This document shows, piece by piece, positions 14,990-23,331 of a stretch of 26,756 nucleotides of DNA (positions are counted from its first letter, which is position 1; each line of letters starts with the position of its first letter). A program made the position numbers and the translations under genes. Where the stretch lies: positions 1 to 26,756 of the forward strand of contig CAYYYJ010000011.1 in assembly GCA_964476045.1 (NCBI GenBank), given 5' to 3'. The stretch is from CAYYYJ01 sp964476045 (GTDB taxonomy: Archaea; Aenigmatarchaeota; Aenigmatarchaeia; QMZP01; JACQNV01). The notes beneath the pieces were generated by a model. That model was not told where the DNA came from and made no database searches. It saw only the letters and a list, made by a program, of their open reading frames with translations.

Positions 14990-15694
14990 ATGTCAAATCC
15001 TGAATTCAAAAAACAGCTTAATGCCAAAACACTTCTGTCCGCTTTGCTTATAGCAGGAATCCTTTTCATAACAGGGTTATACACAGGTTTTAGCATAAAC
15101 AAGGAAAGGCTCTCTGCAATCGAAGTCGATATGGGTGACGTCGTAAAGAACATAGAGAATTTCCAGCTCCAATTCCTATTTTTTGACACCCTAGGCGGGG
15201 ATGCGGCATGCCCTCTTCTGGCAGATTCATTAAAAAACATAAATAAAAAGTCCTATGAGATAGGGCGCAAACTAACTGAAAACAATCCAGATACAGGAGA
15301 AATAACAGATTATAACTATTATGAAAATCTGAGGGAAAGGTATGGACGGGTCCTCACAAGCTATTGGCTTCTATCAACCAAAATGAAGGATGTCTGCAAA
15401 TCCAAAGAAAAAACAGCAATATTCTTTATAGAAAAAAACACTTGTGTAAAACAAAACCCCAACCTTTGTTCTGACCAGGGTTTTGTTTTAGATAATATAA
15501 AAAGAATTTTCGGGGAAAACCTGCTAGTGTTTACGCTCCATGCAGACCTGAAAGAGCCGTCTGTAAAAGTATTAAAGGATTATTATAAAGTTGATAGCTA
15601 TCCAACGCTTATCATAGACGGGAAAAAATACAACGGTTTCCAGGACAAAGACACCTTACTGAAAATTTTGTGTGATATCGGTTTATGTCCTTGA
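14990..15694 (+). CDS. Membrane-anchored thioredoxin-fold protein lacking CXXC
   Basis: This 234-aa protein has one N-terminal membrane helix (about 14-34), a helical region (about 40-138) and a C-terminal thioredoxin-like domain (about 140-230), probably outside the cell. The thioredoxin fold is suggested by the strand KTAIFFIEKNTC, the strand LLVFTLHAD, and SYPTLIIDGKKYNGF, which has the cis-Pro (Pro205) of the fold. The usual CXXC is missing; its place holds Cys152 and Cys160 spaced C-x7-C, and further Cys lie at 74, 136, 228 and 233. It may be a non-catalytic or atypical disulfide handler for secreted Cys-rich proteins such as those nearby (inference). It is the first gene of a closely packed run and overlaps the next gene by 10 bases. 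Confidence 0.72.
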   Translation: MSNPEFKKQLNAKTLLSALLIAGILFITGLYTGFSINKERLSAIEVDMGDVVKNIENFQLQFLFFDTLGGDAACPLLADSLKNINKKSYEIGRKLTENNPDTGEITDYNYYENLRERYGRVLTSYWLLSTKMKDVCKSKEKTAIFFIEKNTCVKQNPNLCSDQGFVLDNIKRIFGENLLVFTLHADLKEPSVKVLKDYYKVDSYPTLIIDGKKYNGFQDKDTLLKILCDIGLCP

Positions 15695-17076
15695 AAAATT
15701 TAAGCAAGACAGAAAAAATAATACTTGTTATTATTGCATTCTCGCTTTTTGGGAGGCTGGCCTTCCTGCCTTTCATCCAAGGTGTATGGTGGGACGAAGC
15801 TGTTTACCTGACCCTTGGAAGGAATATTCATTCAGGAATTTACAGCCTTGATCCAGTATATTTTTTTGAAACAGAGAGGCCACCGCTAGTCCCTATCCTT
15901 GTATCCCTTTCATCTGAATCAATAATATTCTCCAGATTATTCCTATCAGCATTATCTATTCTCGGTGTTGTCGCAACTTATTACCTGACAAAAGAAATAT
16001 TTGGAAGAAAAGCTGCAATATGGTCTTCCCTTTTTCTGTCAACAGCGCCGTTCTTCCTGTTTTTCACACTGAAAATTTTATCTGAGGGAGTATTCATACT
16101 GTTTTTGAGCCTTTCAGCTCTCTTTTTTGTCCGCGGCCTAAAGCAAGATAAAATCATTTACTATATGGGATCTGGAATCTTTGCCGCCCTGACTGTCCTG
16201 GCCAGACACTTCGGCGTTCTTCTCATAATCGGCTATTTTTTCACCCTCCTATACCTTTTATTCGCGAAAAAACAAAAGAAATACCTGACTTACGTTCTTG
16301 TCATATTTATTTTTTCTAGTGTATCGATTAGTCCATGGCTTATTCTGACATCCAAATACTATTCGAACCCTCTAGATGCATTTTTTGCAAAGTTTAGCCA
16401 TGTGTCAGGGGCCTATAATTATAGTTTGCCGAATACAGCAATAGATTATTTCTCTGTGTGGTATTTGTCAGGGATTTTCTTAATCGCCGGCCTTTTCTAC
16501 ATTTTAAAAGGAAAAGTGGATAAAGTAAAAGCCTTCTGTCTTTTGATTTTTGTTATGTCAGTTGTTTTCTATATCCTTCTTCCAGGATACAAAGAGCCTA
16601 GATATCTTCTAGGGTTTCTCCCACTTGTTTCCGCTATAGCAGGTTTTGGGATAGTAAAAACAGTGGAAAAAAGAAAAACACTGAAAAAACTGCTTCCCAT
16701 TATTGCAATAGTGGTTTGCCTCATCTCAGTCACTGTAATATTCCAGTCTATCTGGAACGATAGGATAGCCGCAAAAGAGAGTGTTGATGCTGCCCTATAT
16801 CTAAAAAATATAGGTGAAAAAGGAGATATAGTGATGACACTTCATTATCCTTACATTTATTACATTTCAGGAAAAAGAGCGGTGTTTTTAACCAGAGACC
16901 CTGATTATATATCGAAGGACATAAAAGAAAAAAACGTGAAGTATATTCTAGTCTATAAGGAGGACTCTCGGCATCCTGGGTATGGGTTTTTTAATAACAA
17001 ACCGGAGTTTATCAAATTGGCAGCATTTGGCCAAGCATGGGATCCTCAATTGGCCATTCTTTACAAAGTTGCTTGA
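15685..17076 (+). CDS. GT39/ArnT-like GT-C membrane glycosyltransferase
   Basis: This 463-aa polytopic protein has about 10-12 membrane helices. The first exterior loop holds WWDEAVY with Asp37-Glu38, the acidic pair of GT-C enzymes in the PMT_2/ArnT group. ETERPPLVP (62-70) matches the conserved ER/RPPL segment of the second half of that loop. A cytosolic or exterior tail (about 365-463, ending LAILYKVA) carries KGDIVMTLHYPYIYYISGKRAVFLT, a segment shared by many archaeal PMT_2 proteins. It should transfer a sugar from a polyprenyl-phosphate donor to an acceptor at the outer face. The donor is plausibly made by the DPM1/ALG5-like GT2 two genes downstream. Sugar and acceptor are unknown. It overlaps the preceding gene by 10 bases, showing translational coupling. 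Confidence 0.85.
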   Translation: MSLKNLSKTEKIILVIIAFSLFGRLAFLPFIQGVWWDEAVYLTLGRNIHSGIYSLDPVYFFETERPPLVPILVSLSSESIIFSRLFLSALSILGVVATYYLTKEIFGRKAAIWSSLFLSTAPFFLFFTLKILSEGVFILFLSLSALFFVRGLKQDKIIYYMGSGIFAALTVLARHFGVLLIIGYFFTLLYLLFAKKQKKYLTYVLVIFIFSSVSISPWLILTSKYYSNPLDAFFAKFSHVSGAYNYSLPNTAIDYFSVWYLSGIFLIAGLFYILKGKVDKVKAFCLLIFVMSVVFYILLPGYKEPRYLLGFLPLVSAIAGFGIVKTVEKRKTLKKLLPIIAIVVCLISVTVIFQSIWNDRIAAKESVDAALYLKNIGEKGDIVMTLHYPYIYYISGKRAVFLTRDPDYISKDIKEKNVKYILVYKEDSRHPGYGFFNNKPEFIKLAAFGQAWDPQLAILYKVA

Positions 17077-17094
17077 GACTTACCAAATGTGGTT

Positions 17095-19335
17095 ATGGAC
17101 AAAAAATTAATATGTTTTTCGATAGCATTGGTAATATCTGTTTCCCTTTTCTCATACAAGCACATACAAGACTTTAGCCAGACTGGGTTCAATTGGTTTG
17201 ATGTTCCGAAGGCAGAGGAAATCTACTTAACAGAATACGGCAAGTCTGTTTCAACTAACTCAGAATTTACAATATACTCGAGTAAAAATGGATCTTGCAC
17301 AATAGATTATTGTAAATTCAACAAATCAATTGACCTCCTGAGAGGGACAAATAAAATCCAATTAAATACTGATGATTGTGATAAAGAAAACACCGTCAAA
17401 ATAGTCTGTGGAAACCTGAATAACAGATTTACTTTTAATAAATCCGAAAAACTTTCTGCTAAAGATAGCTTAGAATTCACAGATTTGAATATAGAAAGAA
17501 AAGGCGGATATGTTCTCTTAAATTTTTCAGGTAAAATAAGCCTTGAGAATTCCGGAGTGAGAAGTTTCGAAATTTTAATCAATAATAATACAGTTCTTAG
17601 ACCGTCCTATGTGTTTTCTGGAGAGAATAATTTTTCCTTCTCCGAAAAAATAAAGTTCCCGCTTCCAGGAGAAATTGCTGTCAGAGCGCTTGGCCAGGAG
17701 ATCAAAAAAGATATAAAAACCTCATCGATGAGATTTGAGCTAGCTGGATACATTGTCCTCATTTTTTCAATTTTGCTATCCTGGCTAATTTATAAGAAAT
17801 CCAATATGCCGGCTCTCATATTTATTTTATTGTTATTTTTGTCCGTAGCTGGGCTTGAAACAATCCACTTCAGGGCCGCTAAAACATTTGGTTTAGGCGA
17901 ATGGATAGTCCCATTGGTATCTGTTGTATTAACAGTTTCTGTTTACCTAAATAAAATAAAAATAAGCAAAATAAACCTCAGGTTAGAAAAATCTTTAATA
18001 AATGAAATCCTCGTTTTCACAATTCTTTATCTGCTCTTCGTTTTAGCCCTTAAAACTTTCATAGGGCCCTATGATACATGGTGGCCTTACTATGCCAGAC
18101 ATACTGAGATGACATATCAGTATCAAACAGCGTTCTATCAGGATGAACTCAGCTATCTCGGTAGGCCAGCTACATACCCAACAGCATTCTTTGAATTCGG
18201 CGCAGAGTTTACTGGATTGCTTGGAGCCCAGAGTTTTTATGATGTACAATTCCTATTGCATGCCATCTTAATTGTTTTCTATTGCATATCCTCTTACCTG
18301 CTTTTTTTAAAATTTGAAAGAAAGCAAAGGATAATAGCAGTTTTGCTTTATTCAACAATGAGCTTCACTTTAATAACAACTGTCATAGGGACGCTTCACG
18401 TGTTCTCCTTTATTTTATTGAATATAGCCACACTTTTCTATAACACCGATAGACTTAGAAAACTATCCCCATTTGCTCTGGCACTGGCGCTGGCATCGCA
18501 TCCTATAACCATATTCTTGTTCCCATTTTATGTATATGCGACAAACAAATTTGACCTCGGCTGGAGAAATCTCAGACCCCTCTGCTCAGTGTTTTTTGCT
18601 GGGATTCTTATATCACTTGTCTTCTATCTGCCAATATTCTATAACTATGGTTTGCCACATTCTATCGAGTCTAAAACATGGGGATTTTTGCTGACCTACG
18701 GGTTTGCAGGCCTGATGTCTGATTTTAGATTCGGCCTGCCTCTAGCCATTTTAGCTATGGCAGTCGGCCTATCCAATAAAAAGTTTAGAGTGCCATCGAT
18801 AATCTTGCTCTCGATCTTGCTTTTTTACTCAACTATAGCTTACAGAGTCAACATGTTCGGATCAATAATATTATCAAGCCTCTTTGTTTTGGTATTCAAA
18901 GACTATTTGAAAAATAAGTTCGTAACATGGTTTATTATGGCTCTGCTAGCCTCCAGTTCCATCTTCATAACTGTGATCTACTCTGGCACTGCATCCTGGT
19001 GCACGTGGGGTTCTGTAAAGCCTTTCTGCACCTTACCGATGGATTATTTGAGGGTTCACACATCCACCCAAGACTCAGTAGCTATTAACCCAGAGTTCGG
19101 CCATCTCGAAGCATTTTTGGGGGAGAGAAAAGTTTTAGCTGATTTATATGTAGAGTATGCCAACCAGAAGAAATTTACAGCAGAGGACTTGTTTTATCAC
19201 GAATCCAATTCTTCTCACCTAAATGACTATAATATAACCTGGATGGTTTTAGATAATATTGGAAAAGAAAGAGACCTTCCAGATAAAGACAGGGTCTACG
19301 ATAACAGCTTTATCCGCATCTATCGTCAATATTAA
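17095..19335 (+). CDS. Large GT-C-like polytopic membrane protein with exterior N-terminal domain
   Basis: This is a 746-aa protein from the ATG at 17095; an in-frame GTG at 17089 would add two residues. It has one membrane helix (about 4-21), a beta-rich exterior domain (about 40-205, with Cys pairs and NKS, NNT and NFS sequons), then 10-12 membrane helices (about 217-640) and a C-terminal exterior part. After a helix, PYDTWWPYYARHTEM (Asp327) and then GRPATYPTAFF fit the acidic first loop and following segment of GT-C transferases, although the usual DE pair is reduced to a single Asp. The tail (ITWMVLDNIGKERDLP) resembles the tail of the preceding gene. It is probably a second polyprenyl-sugar-dependent transferase or a glycan-handling partner. 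Family assignment is less certain than for the GT39 gene. Confidence 0.72.
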   Translation: MDKKLICFSIALVISVSLFSYKHIQDFSQTGFNWFDVPKAEEIYLTEYGKSVSTNSEFTIYSSKNGSCTIDYCKFNKSIDLLRGTNKIQLNTDDCDKENTVKIVCGNLNNRFTFNKSEKLSAKDSLEFTDLNIERKGGYVLLNFSGKISLENSGVRSFEILINNNTVLRPSYVFSGENNFSFSEKIKFPLPGEIAVRALGQEIKKDIKTSSMRFELAGYIVLIFSILLSWLIYKKSNMPALIFILLLFLSVAGLETIHFRAAKTFGLGEWIVPLVSVVLTVSVYLNKIKISKINLRLEKSLINEILVFTILYLLFVLALKTFIGPYDTWWPYYARHTEMTYQYQTAFYQDELSYLGRPATYPTAFFEFGAEFTGLLGAQSFYDVQFLLHAILIVFYCISSYLLFLKFERKQRIIAVLLYSTMSFTLITTVIGTLHVFSFILLNIATLFYNTDRLRKLSPFALALALASHPITIFLFPFYVYATNKFDLGWRNLRPLCSVFFAGILISLVFYLPIFYNYGLPHSIESKTWGFLLTYGFAGLMSDFRFGLPLAILAMAVGLSNKKFRVPSIILLSILLFYSTIAYRVNMFGSIILSSLFVLVFKDYLKNKFVTWFIMALLASSSIFITVIYSGTASWCTWGSVKPFCTLPMDYLRVHTSTQDSVAINPEFGHLEAFLGERKVLADLYVEYANQKKFTAEDLFYHESNSSHLNDYNITWMVLDNIGKERDLPDKDRVYDNSFIRIYRQY

Positions 19336-19342
19336 TTATTAG

Positions 19343-20050
19343 ATGCAAATACTGGTTAATATGATCTCTATAATAATTCCAGCCTGGAACGAAGAGAAGC
19401 GCATAGGAAAAACCCTGGACGAAATGATGGGTTTCCTCGAAAAAAAGAACCCAGATTATGAAATTGTGGTCTCCTCTAACGGTTCCAGAGATAATACAGA
19501 CCAGCTAATAAAAAAATACTCACGGAAAAATAAAAAAATAAAACTTGTATCTTCCCCAATAAGCGGAAAAGCGCGTGCCCTCAAAACGGCCTTCCCGGAA
19601 ACAAAAGGCAATATAGTTATTTTTGCAGATGCAGATAATTCTTCTAAGATCCGTGATATATGGAAACTGGTCGAAGAAATAAAAAATTACGATGTGGTTA
19701 TAGCATCCAGATCAGTCAAAGAACTAATAACAGTCAGGCAGCCATTAAGCAGGGAGCTTTCAGGGAAGTTCATGAGCCTTCTCGTAAGAGTGATGTTCCA
19801 TCTGCCTATAAGGGATACACAGTGCGGCTATAAAGTTTTCAGGAGGCCTGTCCTGGAAAAAGTTTTCCATCTCGTAAGGAGCCAAAAATGGGAATTCGAT
19901 GTAGAGCTTTTGGTGCGGGCCAAAAACGCCGGATTCACTATAAAAGAAAAGCCTATACCTTGGGAAGATGATGTGAGGTCGCGGCTGAAACTTTTCCCAG
20001 ACGCTTTGGAGATGTTTTATAATATATTTAAGTTCAGGATCCAGTTATAG
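19343..20050 (+). CDS. ALG5/DPM1-like polyprenyl-phosphate glycosyltransferase (GT2)
   Basis: This cytosolic GT-A enzyme would charge polyprenyl (dolichyl) phosphate with glucose or mannose for the GT-C enzymes upstream. It has 235 aa from the ATG at 19343, or 229 aa from the ATG at 19361, which begins MISIIIPAWNEE and fits the family better. In the shorter numbering, ADADN (Asp90, Asp92) binds the metal and nucleotide, and RDTQCGYKVFRR (151-162) is the hallmark of the ALG5/DPM1 group. The common nucleotide-binding VDDGS is VSSNGS (37-42) here, a variant with Asn in place of Asp. There are no C-terminal membrane helices, as in ALG5-type soluble forms. It lies 7 bases after the GT-C gene and 2 bases before the lipoprotein gene. 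Confidence 0.88.
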   Translation: MQILVNMISIIIPAWNEEKRIGKTLDEMMGFLEKKNPDYEIVVSSNGSRDNTDQLIKKYSRKNKKIKLVSSPISGKARALKTAFPETKGNIVIFADADNSSKIRDIWKLVEEIKNYDVVIASRSVKELITVRQPLSRELSGKFMSLLVRVMFHLPIRDTQCGYKVFRRPVLEKVFHLVRSQKWEFDVELLVRAKNAGFTIKEKPIPWEDDVRSRLKLFPDALEMFYNIFKFRIQL

Positions 20051-20052
20051 TT

Positions 20053-20610
20053 ATGAAATATATTGCAGTTTTGCTCATGCTTTCCCTGGCTGTTTTGGCA
20101 GGCTGCGTTTCCAGTACGAACCAAAAATATTCTGACCCCAAGTTTTCTTTTAATTATCCTGATAATTTCAGAATAATTCCTGTTGGCGAAAAACCGGTTT
20201 TTACTGAACAGACAGAACCCCAGGAAAATATAGCCTCTTTATGGCCAGTGGCTGAGGACCAGGTGAATATACTGGTTAAAAAAGAACTGAAAACAAAAAC
20301 TGAGCTAGAAAGGGTCTCTTCCATCAAAGTTAATGATGTCCAGACATATCATCGTTTAGTAGACCAGATAGCAAAACAAGCATTAGCTAACTATACTGAA
20401 ATCTCGTCCAAGAACATATCAGTCTCTGGGATTACTGGCATAGACTCTGTGATAGAATTTGATAATAGTGGCAACAAAATCAAATCCAGGTCTGTCGTAA
20501 TATTCTTTAATGATAACCCGTATGTTTTGGAATATTCGTCTGTTGCAGAGATGTTTGAGAAATATCAAAAAGAGTTCGAGGCTATAGTGGGCTCTTTTAA
20601 AGTCAGGTGA
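20053..20610 (+). CDS. PsbP-like lipoprotein
   Basis: This 185-aa protein carries a lipoprotein signal: a hydrophobic run (3-16) and AGC with Cys18. The mature part fits the PsbP/DcrB-like fold. It opens with YSDPKFSFNYPDNFRI, the typical start of this domain (a polar turn followed by F.Y.PDNF), and ends with an antiparallel strand and helix, VVIFFNDNPYVLEYSS then MFEKYQKEFEAIVGSFKV. Members are found as small surface lipoproteins in archaea and bacteria with no settled function. It is tightly coupled to the glycosyltransferase upstream (2-base gap) and to the RDD gene downstream (4-base gap), so it probably takes part in the same envelope process. Two N-x-S/T sequons (NYT, NIS) are present. 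Confidence 0.78.
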   Translation: MKYIAVLLMLSLAVLAGCVSSTNQKYSDPKFSFNYPDNFRIIPVGEKPVFTEQTEPQENIASLWPVAEDQVNILVKKELKTKTELERVSSIKVNDVQTYHRLVDQIAKQALANYTEISSKNISVSGITGIDSVIEFDNSGNKIKSRSVVIFFNDNPYVLEYSSVAEMFEKYQKEFEAIVGSFKVR

Positions 20611-20614
20611 ATCT

Positions 20615-21373
20615 ATGAAAGTTTTACAATCAGTCGTTTTAGGCATAATATCCTTGTATACTTGGAATTACCTGCTTTTGCAGTCATCCCAAAAAAGCCT
20701 ATTATTTCTAGCCTATGTGCTCACAGGTTTTTTTGTCATGTGTTTGTATTCTGGCCATAGAAAATCTGCATTTAAAAATTGTATTGTATTGCCTGTTTTG
20801 CTCGCATTGGCCCTCTCAGCCATAGATATAGCCTCTATAGCAATCCTATCTTCCAGATTTTTATTAGTAGGGCTTATAGATACTGCTTTAAAGATAGCTT
20901 TTGCTTTACTGGGCGGCATCCTATTCTACATAGCGCAGAAAACTTTTGATACGCATAGGAAATTTTTATTTGGCGATCTAAAGACTTTACCGAGAAGAAT
21001 AACATCAGGATTAATAGACGTGAATATCCTGCTTATAATATTTGGCGGATTAACACTGATCACCTCTTTTATAAAATTGTCTCAATCAATAGAAGGCATC
21101 TTGATAATTCTAGTCATCTTTTCTTACAAAGCTGTGCAGGAATGGCAGTCAGGCCAAACCTTCGGGAAAAAGATAATGGGAATATCTGTAAAATGCAACC
21201 CAATCCAAGCCTGTGCAAGGAATATGCCTTTTGCCCCCCTATTTTTAGCTCCTTATACATCAGGCATATTGCTCAATGTTATATATCTCACTATCCTGAT
21301 CGATCTAATCATGATATTCACAGGCAGAAGGCTCTTCGATTTCATTTCTGGGACTAAAGTGATCTCATCTTAG
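20615..21373 (+). CDS. RDD-family membrane protein
   Basis: This 252-aa protein has about six to seven membrane helices. The C-terminal half matches the RDD family, named for its conserved Arg and two Asp: RRITSGLIDVNILLI (Arg127/128, Asp135), GQTFGKKIMGISV (180-192), ARNM (Arg202) and LTILIDLIMIFTGRRLFDFISGTKVI (Asp230, then RRLFD and the closing GTKVI). The N-terminal 110 residues add three or four further helices outside the family core. RDD proteins are proposed transporters or membrane partners; some act as Na+(Li+)/H+ antiporters, but none is well defined in archaea. AGGTGA, overlapping the previous stop, serves as a ribosome site 4-5 bases before the ATG. It is the last gene of the run. 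Confidence 0.85.
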   Translation: MKVLQSVVLGIISLYTWNYLLLQSSQKSLLFLAYVLTGFFVMCLYSGHRKSAFKNCIVLPVLLALALSAIDIASIAILSSRFLLVGLIDTALKIAFALLGGILFYIAQKTFDTHRKFLFGDLKTLPRRITSGLIDVNILLIIFGGLTLITSFIKLSQSIEGILIILVIFSYKAVQEWQSGQTFGKKIMGISVKCNPIQACARNMPFAPLFLAPYTSGILLNVIYLTILIDLIMIFTGRRLFDFISGTKVISS

Positions 21374-21420
21374 GGTACCAAAAGCCTTAAAACACCTTCT
21401 TGCAATTTTAATGTGAGCCG

Positions 21421-21969
21421 ATGGGCTCTAATCTATATATGGCACCATTTCTTGAAGTTGTTGTAATACCAATGGCATCCCTTATAATCGGGGCTATTCT
21501 AGGTGAAATACTGGCCTACAAAACCTTCGGAGTCCCAAAAAACAGTTTCGTTCTAATCTTCGATATGCTATTTTTCGTCTTCCTCATATCTGCAATTTTC
21601 ACTTACCTAAAATTCACGACTTTTGATATGGTATATTACATGACCAACTTCATCGCAGGCTTCATCTCAATACCTATAATAAGGGGAACAGAAACTGCTT
21701 TCGGATTGACCCACACGCCTTATTTAAACAAAAAGGGGACAATAGAGATAATCCAGTCGCTCTCGCGGGCTGGGATGGATAAAGACGAAATAGTACAATC
21801 ACTGAAAAGGATAGGCTACAGCACAAAAGATATAGAAAAGTATTTCGAGTTCATAACACGATCAGTCTCCCCTTATCTCCCAAAAATAGTAAGGATGGAA
21901 GAAAAGCTGGAGAGCATAGAAAAAAAGCTAGAAGTTATTGGCCAAAAGAAGCCTAGGAGGAAGAAATGA
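21421..21969 (+). CDS. Membrane protein with C-terminal coiled coil, unrecognised
   Basis: I do not recognise a named family. This 182-aa protein has three hydrophobic helices (about 8-32, 43-62 and 70-90), then a soluble helical part of about 90 residues. The latter resembles a small helix-turn-helix or UBA-like bundle (GTIEIIQSLSRAGMDKDEIVQSLKRIGYS, about 105-133), then a charged coiled coil (EEKLESIEKKLEVIG) and a basic end (KKPRRKK). An alternative start at 21439 (MAPFLEVV) is equally possible. A TATA-like CCTTAAAAC lies at 21385-21393. The stop codon overlaps the ATG of a 37-aa coiled-coil gene (ATGA), so the two should be made together and may form a hetero-coil on the membrane. Confidence 0.72.
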   Translation: MGSNLYMAPFLEVVVIPMASLIIGAILGEILAYKTFGVPKNSFVLIFDMLFFVFLISAIFTYLKFTTFDMVYYMTNFIAGFISIPIIRGTETAFGLTHTPYLNKKGTIEIIQSLSRAGMDKDEIVQSLKRIGYSTKDIEKYFEFITRSVSPYLPKIVRMEEKLESIEKKLEVIGQKKPRRKK

Positions 21970-22079
21970 GTCCGGAAAAGAAGATAAATCAAATTGAAGA
22001 GTATATCAAGGTCCTTTCAAAATCAGTGGAAGACCTCACTTTCAGGCTAGAGATGCTCGAGAAGAAACTGAAGAGCTAG
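21966..22079 (+). CDS. 37-aa coiled-coil peptide gene
   Basis: This is a very short gene overlapping the preceding stop as ATGA (21966-21969). A perfect ribosome site AGGAGG lies at 21955-21960, five bases before the ATG, which strongly supports translation. The 37 residues run INQIEEYIKVLSKSVEDL then FRLEMLEKKLKS, with hydrophobic residues spaced as in a parallel coiled coil (I, I, L, V, L, F, L, L). The upstream protein also ends in a coiled coil, so pairing is likely. The stop TAG overlaps the convergent pilin-like gene by 4 bases. Confidence 0.7.
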   Translation: MSPEKKINQIEEYIKVLSKSVEDLTFRLEMLEKKLKS

Positions 22080-22603
22080 CATTGGTTTTTCCTAGGGAGT
22101 GTCTTCCATTTTGGCCACAGTCCAATGATCAATTTTGAGTAGTCTGTTGTATTGCACGTGAGCTTTAAGTCGAAAGTGTAAACTGTTATTGATTCTGCAC
22201 AAACATCTGGCTGTGTATTCCAAATAACCAGACTTTTCGCTGTGCTGTCAGTTAGGTTGGCAAATCCGTATACTATATAACTGTACTGATCAGCTATCTT
22301 ATTCATCACATACCTTCCTGTCCTATTCACATCCTGTTCATTGATAAGTGATCCACAGAAATACAAATTAAGAGTTTCCCCGAATGTGAAATTTGCCGAG
22401 TTGTTAAAAGATCCGTAACTCGAGTTTCTGTAATTTACTAGTGTGAAAGCAGCAGCTTCTGCGTACGCAGTCTCCTTTACTTTAGAACTAAGTGTAAAAG
22501 TGCTGCTGGTGTAAAAACTATAAACAAGCAGTATCGATATAAATGTCCCCAGCAAAAGGACGTCGATCATGCTGGCCTGCGCTTTCAGCCCTTTTCCTGC
22601 CAT
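22076..22603 (-). CDS. Type IV pilin-like protein with QxS class III signal
   Basis: This 175-aa protein starts MAGKGLKAQASMIDVLLLG. That is a short basic leader, a likely prepilin peptidase cut at KA|QAS (after Ala8), then a hydrophobic helix (about 13-28). This is the archaeal class III pattern, with Q at +1 and S at +3 as in many archaeal pilins. The exterior part has several N-x-S/T sequons (NSS, NNS, NFT, NRT, NLT, NTT) and four Cys (about 83, 134, 149 and 175), suggesting disulfides and glycosylation. It ends a three-gene leftward set, starting 1 base after the next gene's stop. The tail overlaps the 37-aa gene. Confidence 0.78.
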   Translation of the reverse strand: MAGKGLKAQASMIDVLLLGTFISILLVYSFYTSSTFTLSSKVKETAYAEAAAFTLVNYRNSSYGSFNNSANFTFGETLNLYFCGSLINEQDVNRTGRYVMNKIADQYSYIVYGFANLTDSTAKSLVIWNTQPDVCAESITVYTFDLKLTCNTTDYSKLIIGLWPKWKTLPRKNQC

Positions 22604-22604
22604 A

Positions 22605-23009
22605 TTATTTCCCTATGTACACCTCCAAGATCCCAGGCGAATACTTTCCTGTAGATTTATTCAGTAAAAGTATTGGCACAGCGCTAGAGAAAACAGATTC
22701 AGCATTAAGGAAAAAGGTCTCGTTGCCAGATGTGTAATTGATGTTGCTTTCTGTATCTCTCAGAAGAATCTTTATACCCCTATCAGGCAAATTGAATTTC
22801 TGGGTAATGTTGTCAATCAGCCCGGAATTCTCAAAAAATATCTTTTTTGCTATTGCATTTGCATATATCTGCTGCTCTTCTATAGCAATTTTTTCGAGAT
22901 ACGAATTATAGCTTTTGATAACACCGAATACAAAAACCATTATTAGAATAGAAACAAAAATGGTGGAAAAGAAATCTTCTGACGAGAACCCTTTAAATCG
23001 CTTTGACAT
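22605..23009 (-). CDS. Type IV pilin-like protein
   Basis: This is a 134-aa single-helix protein. The N-terminus MSKRFKGFSSEDFFSTIF fits a class III signal: KG|F cut after Gly7 with Glu at +4 and a hydrophobic helix (about 13-33). The exterior part is beta-rich with NIT, NYT, NET and NKS sequons and no Cys. It overlaps the upstream gene of the same strand by 17 bases and is followed after one base by the QxS pilin-like gene, so all three are translated from one mRNA. It is likely a minor pilin or pseudopilin; no close family is recognised. Confidence 0.74.
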   Translation of the reverse strand: MSKRFKGFSSEDFFSTIFVSILIMVFVFGVIKSYNSYLEKIAIEEQQIYANAIAKKIFFENSGLIDNITQKFNLPDRGIKILLRDTESNINYTSGNETFFLNAESVFSSAVPILLLNKSTGKYSPGILEVYIGK

Positions 23010-23331
23010 GGACTATCCCATCCTCCTTGTATATTCTGACATTTTTCGATTTTATTGATCCCGGGGTTGCATTAGAGAGGAAGTTTCTTAAAACCGTATT
23101 CACAGTAAGATTCCTCTGGCTCACTTCAATTGTGTATTCTTCAGGCAACTGATAATTTATAGAGCAATTTTCGCACACAGAATCTATTATTTTAGAAATT
23201 GTATTTGCTGCCTGGACTTCCTTTCCCCTATCCAGAAAATTCAATTGAAAAGCTGAAAAGCTAAATACAACAGCCACAAGCACTGCTATGAAAATCATCA
23301 AGCCGATTTTAGAGAGCAACCAATCTAACAT
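22993..23331 (-). CDS. Small pilin-like membrane-anchored protein
   Basis: This is a 112-aa protein with an N-terminal helix (about 6-28) after MLDWLLSKIG. SKIG|L could be a prepilin cut site, but the leader is unusually hydrophobic, so an uncleaved signal anchor is also possible. The exterior 80 residues include a CENC pair (53-56), NCS, NLT and NAT sequons and a short beta domain. It is the first gene of the leftward arm, 50 bases from the divergent start at 23382. Function is assigned only from its company. Confidence 0.68.
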   Translation of the reverse strand: MLDWLLSKIGLMIFIAVLVAVVFSFSAFQLNFLDRGKEVQAANTISKIIDSVCENCSINYQLPEEYTIEVSQRNLTVNTVLRNFLSNATPGSIKSKNVRIYKEDGIVHVKAI

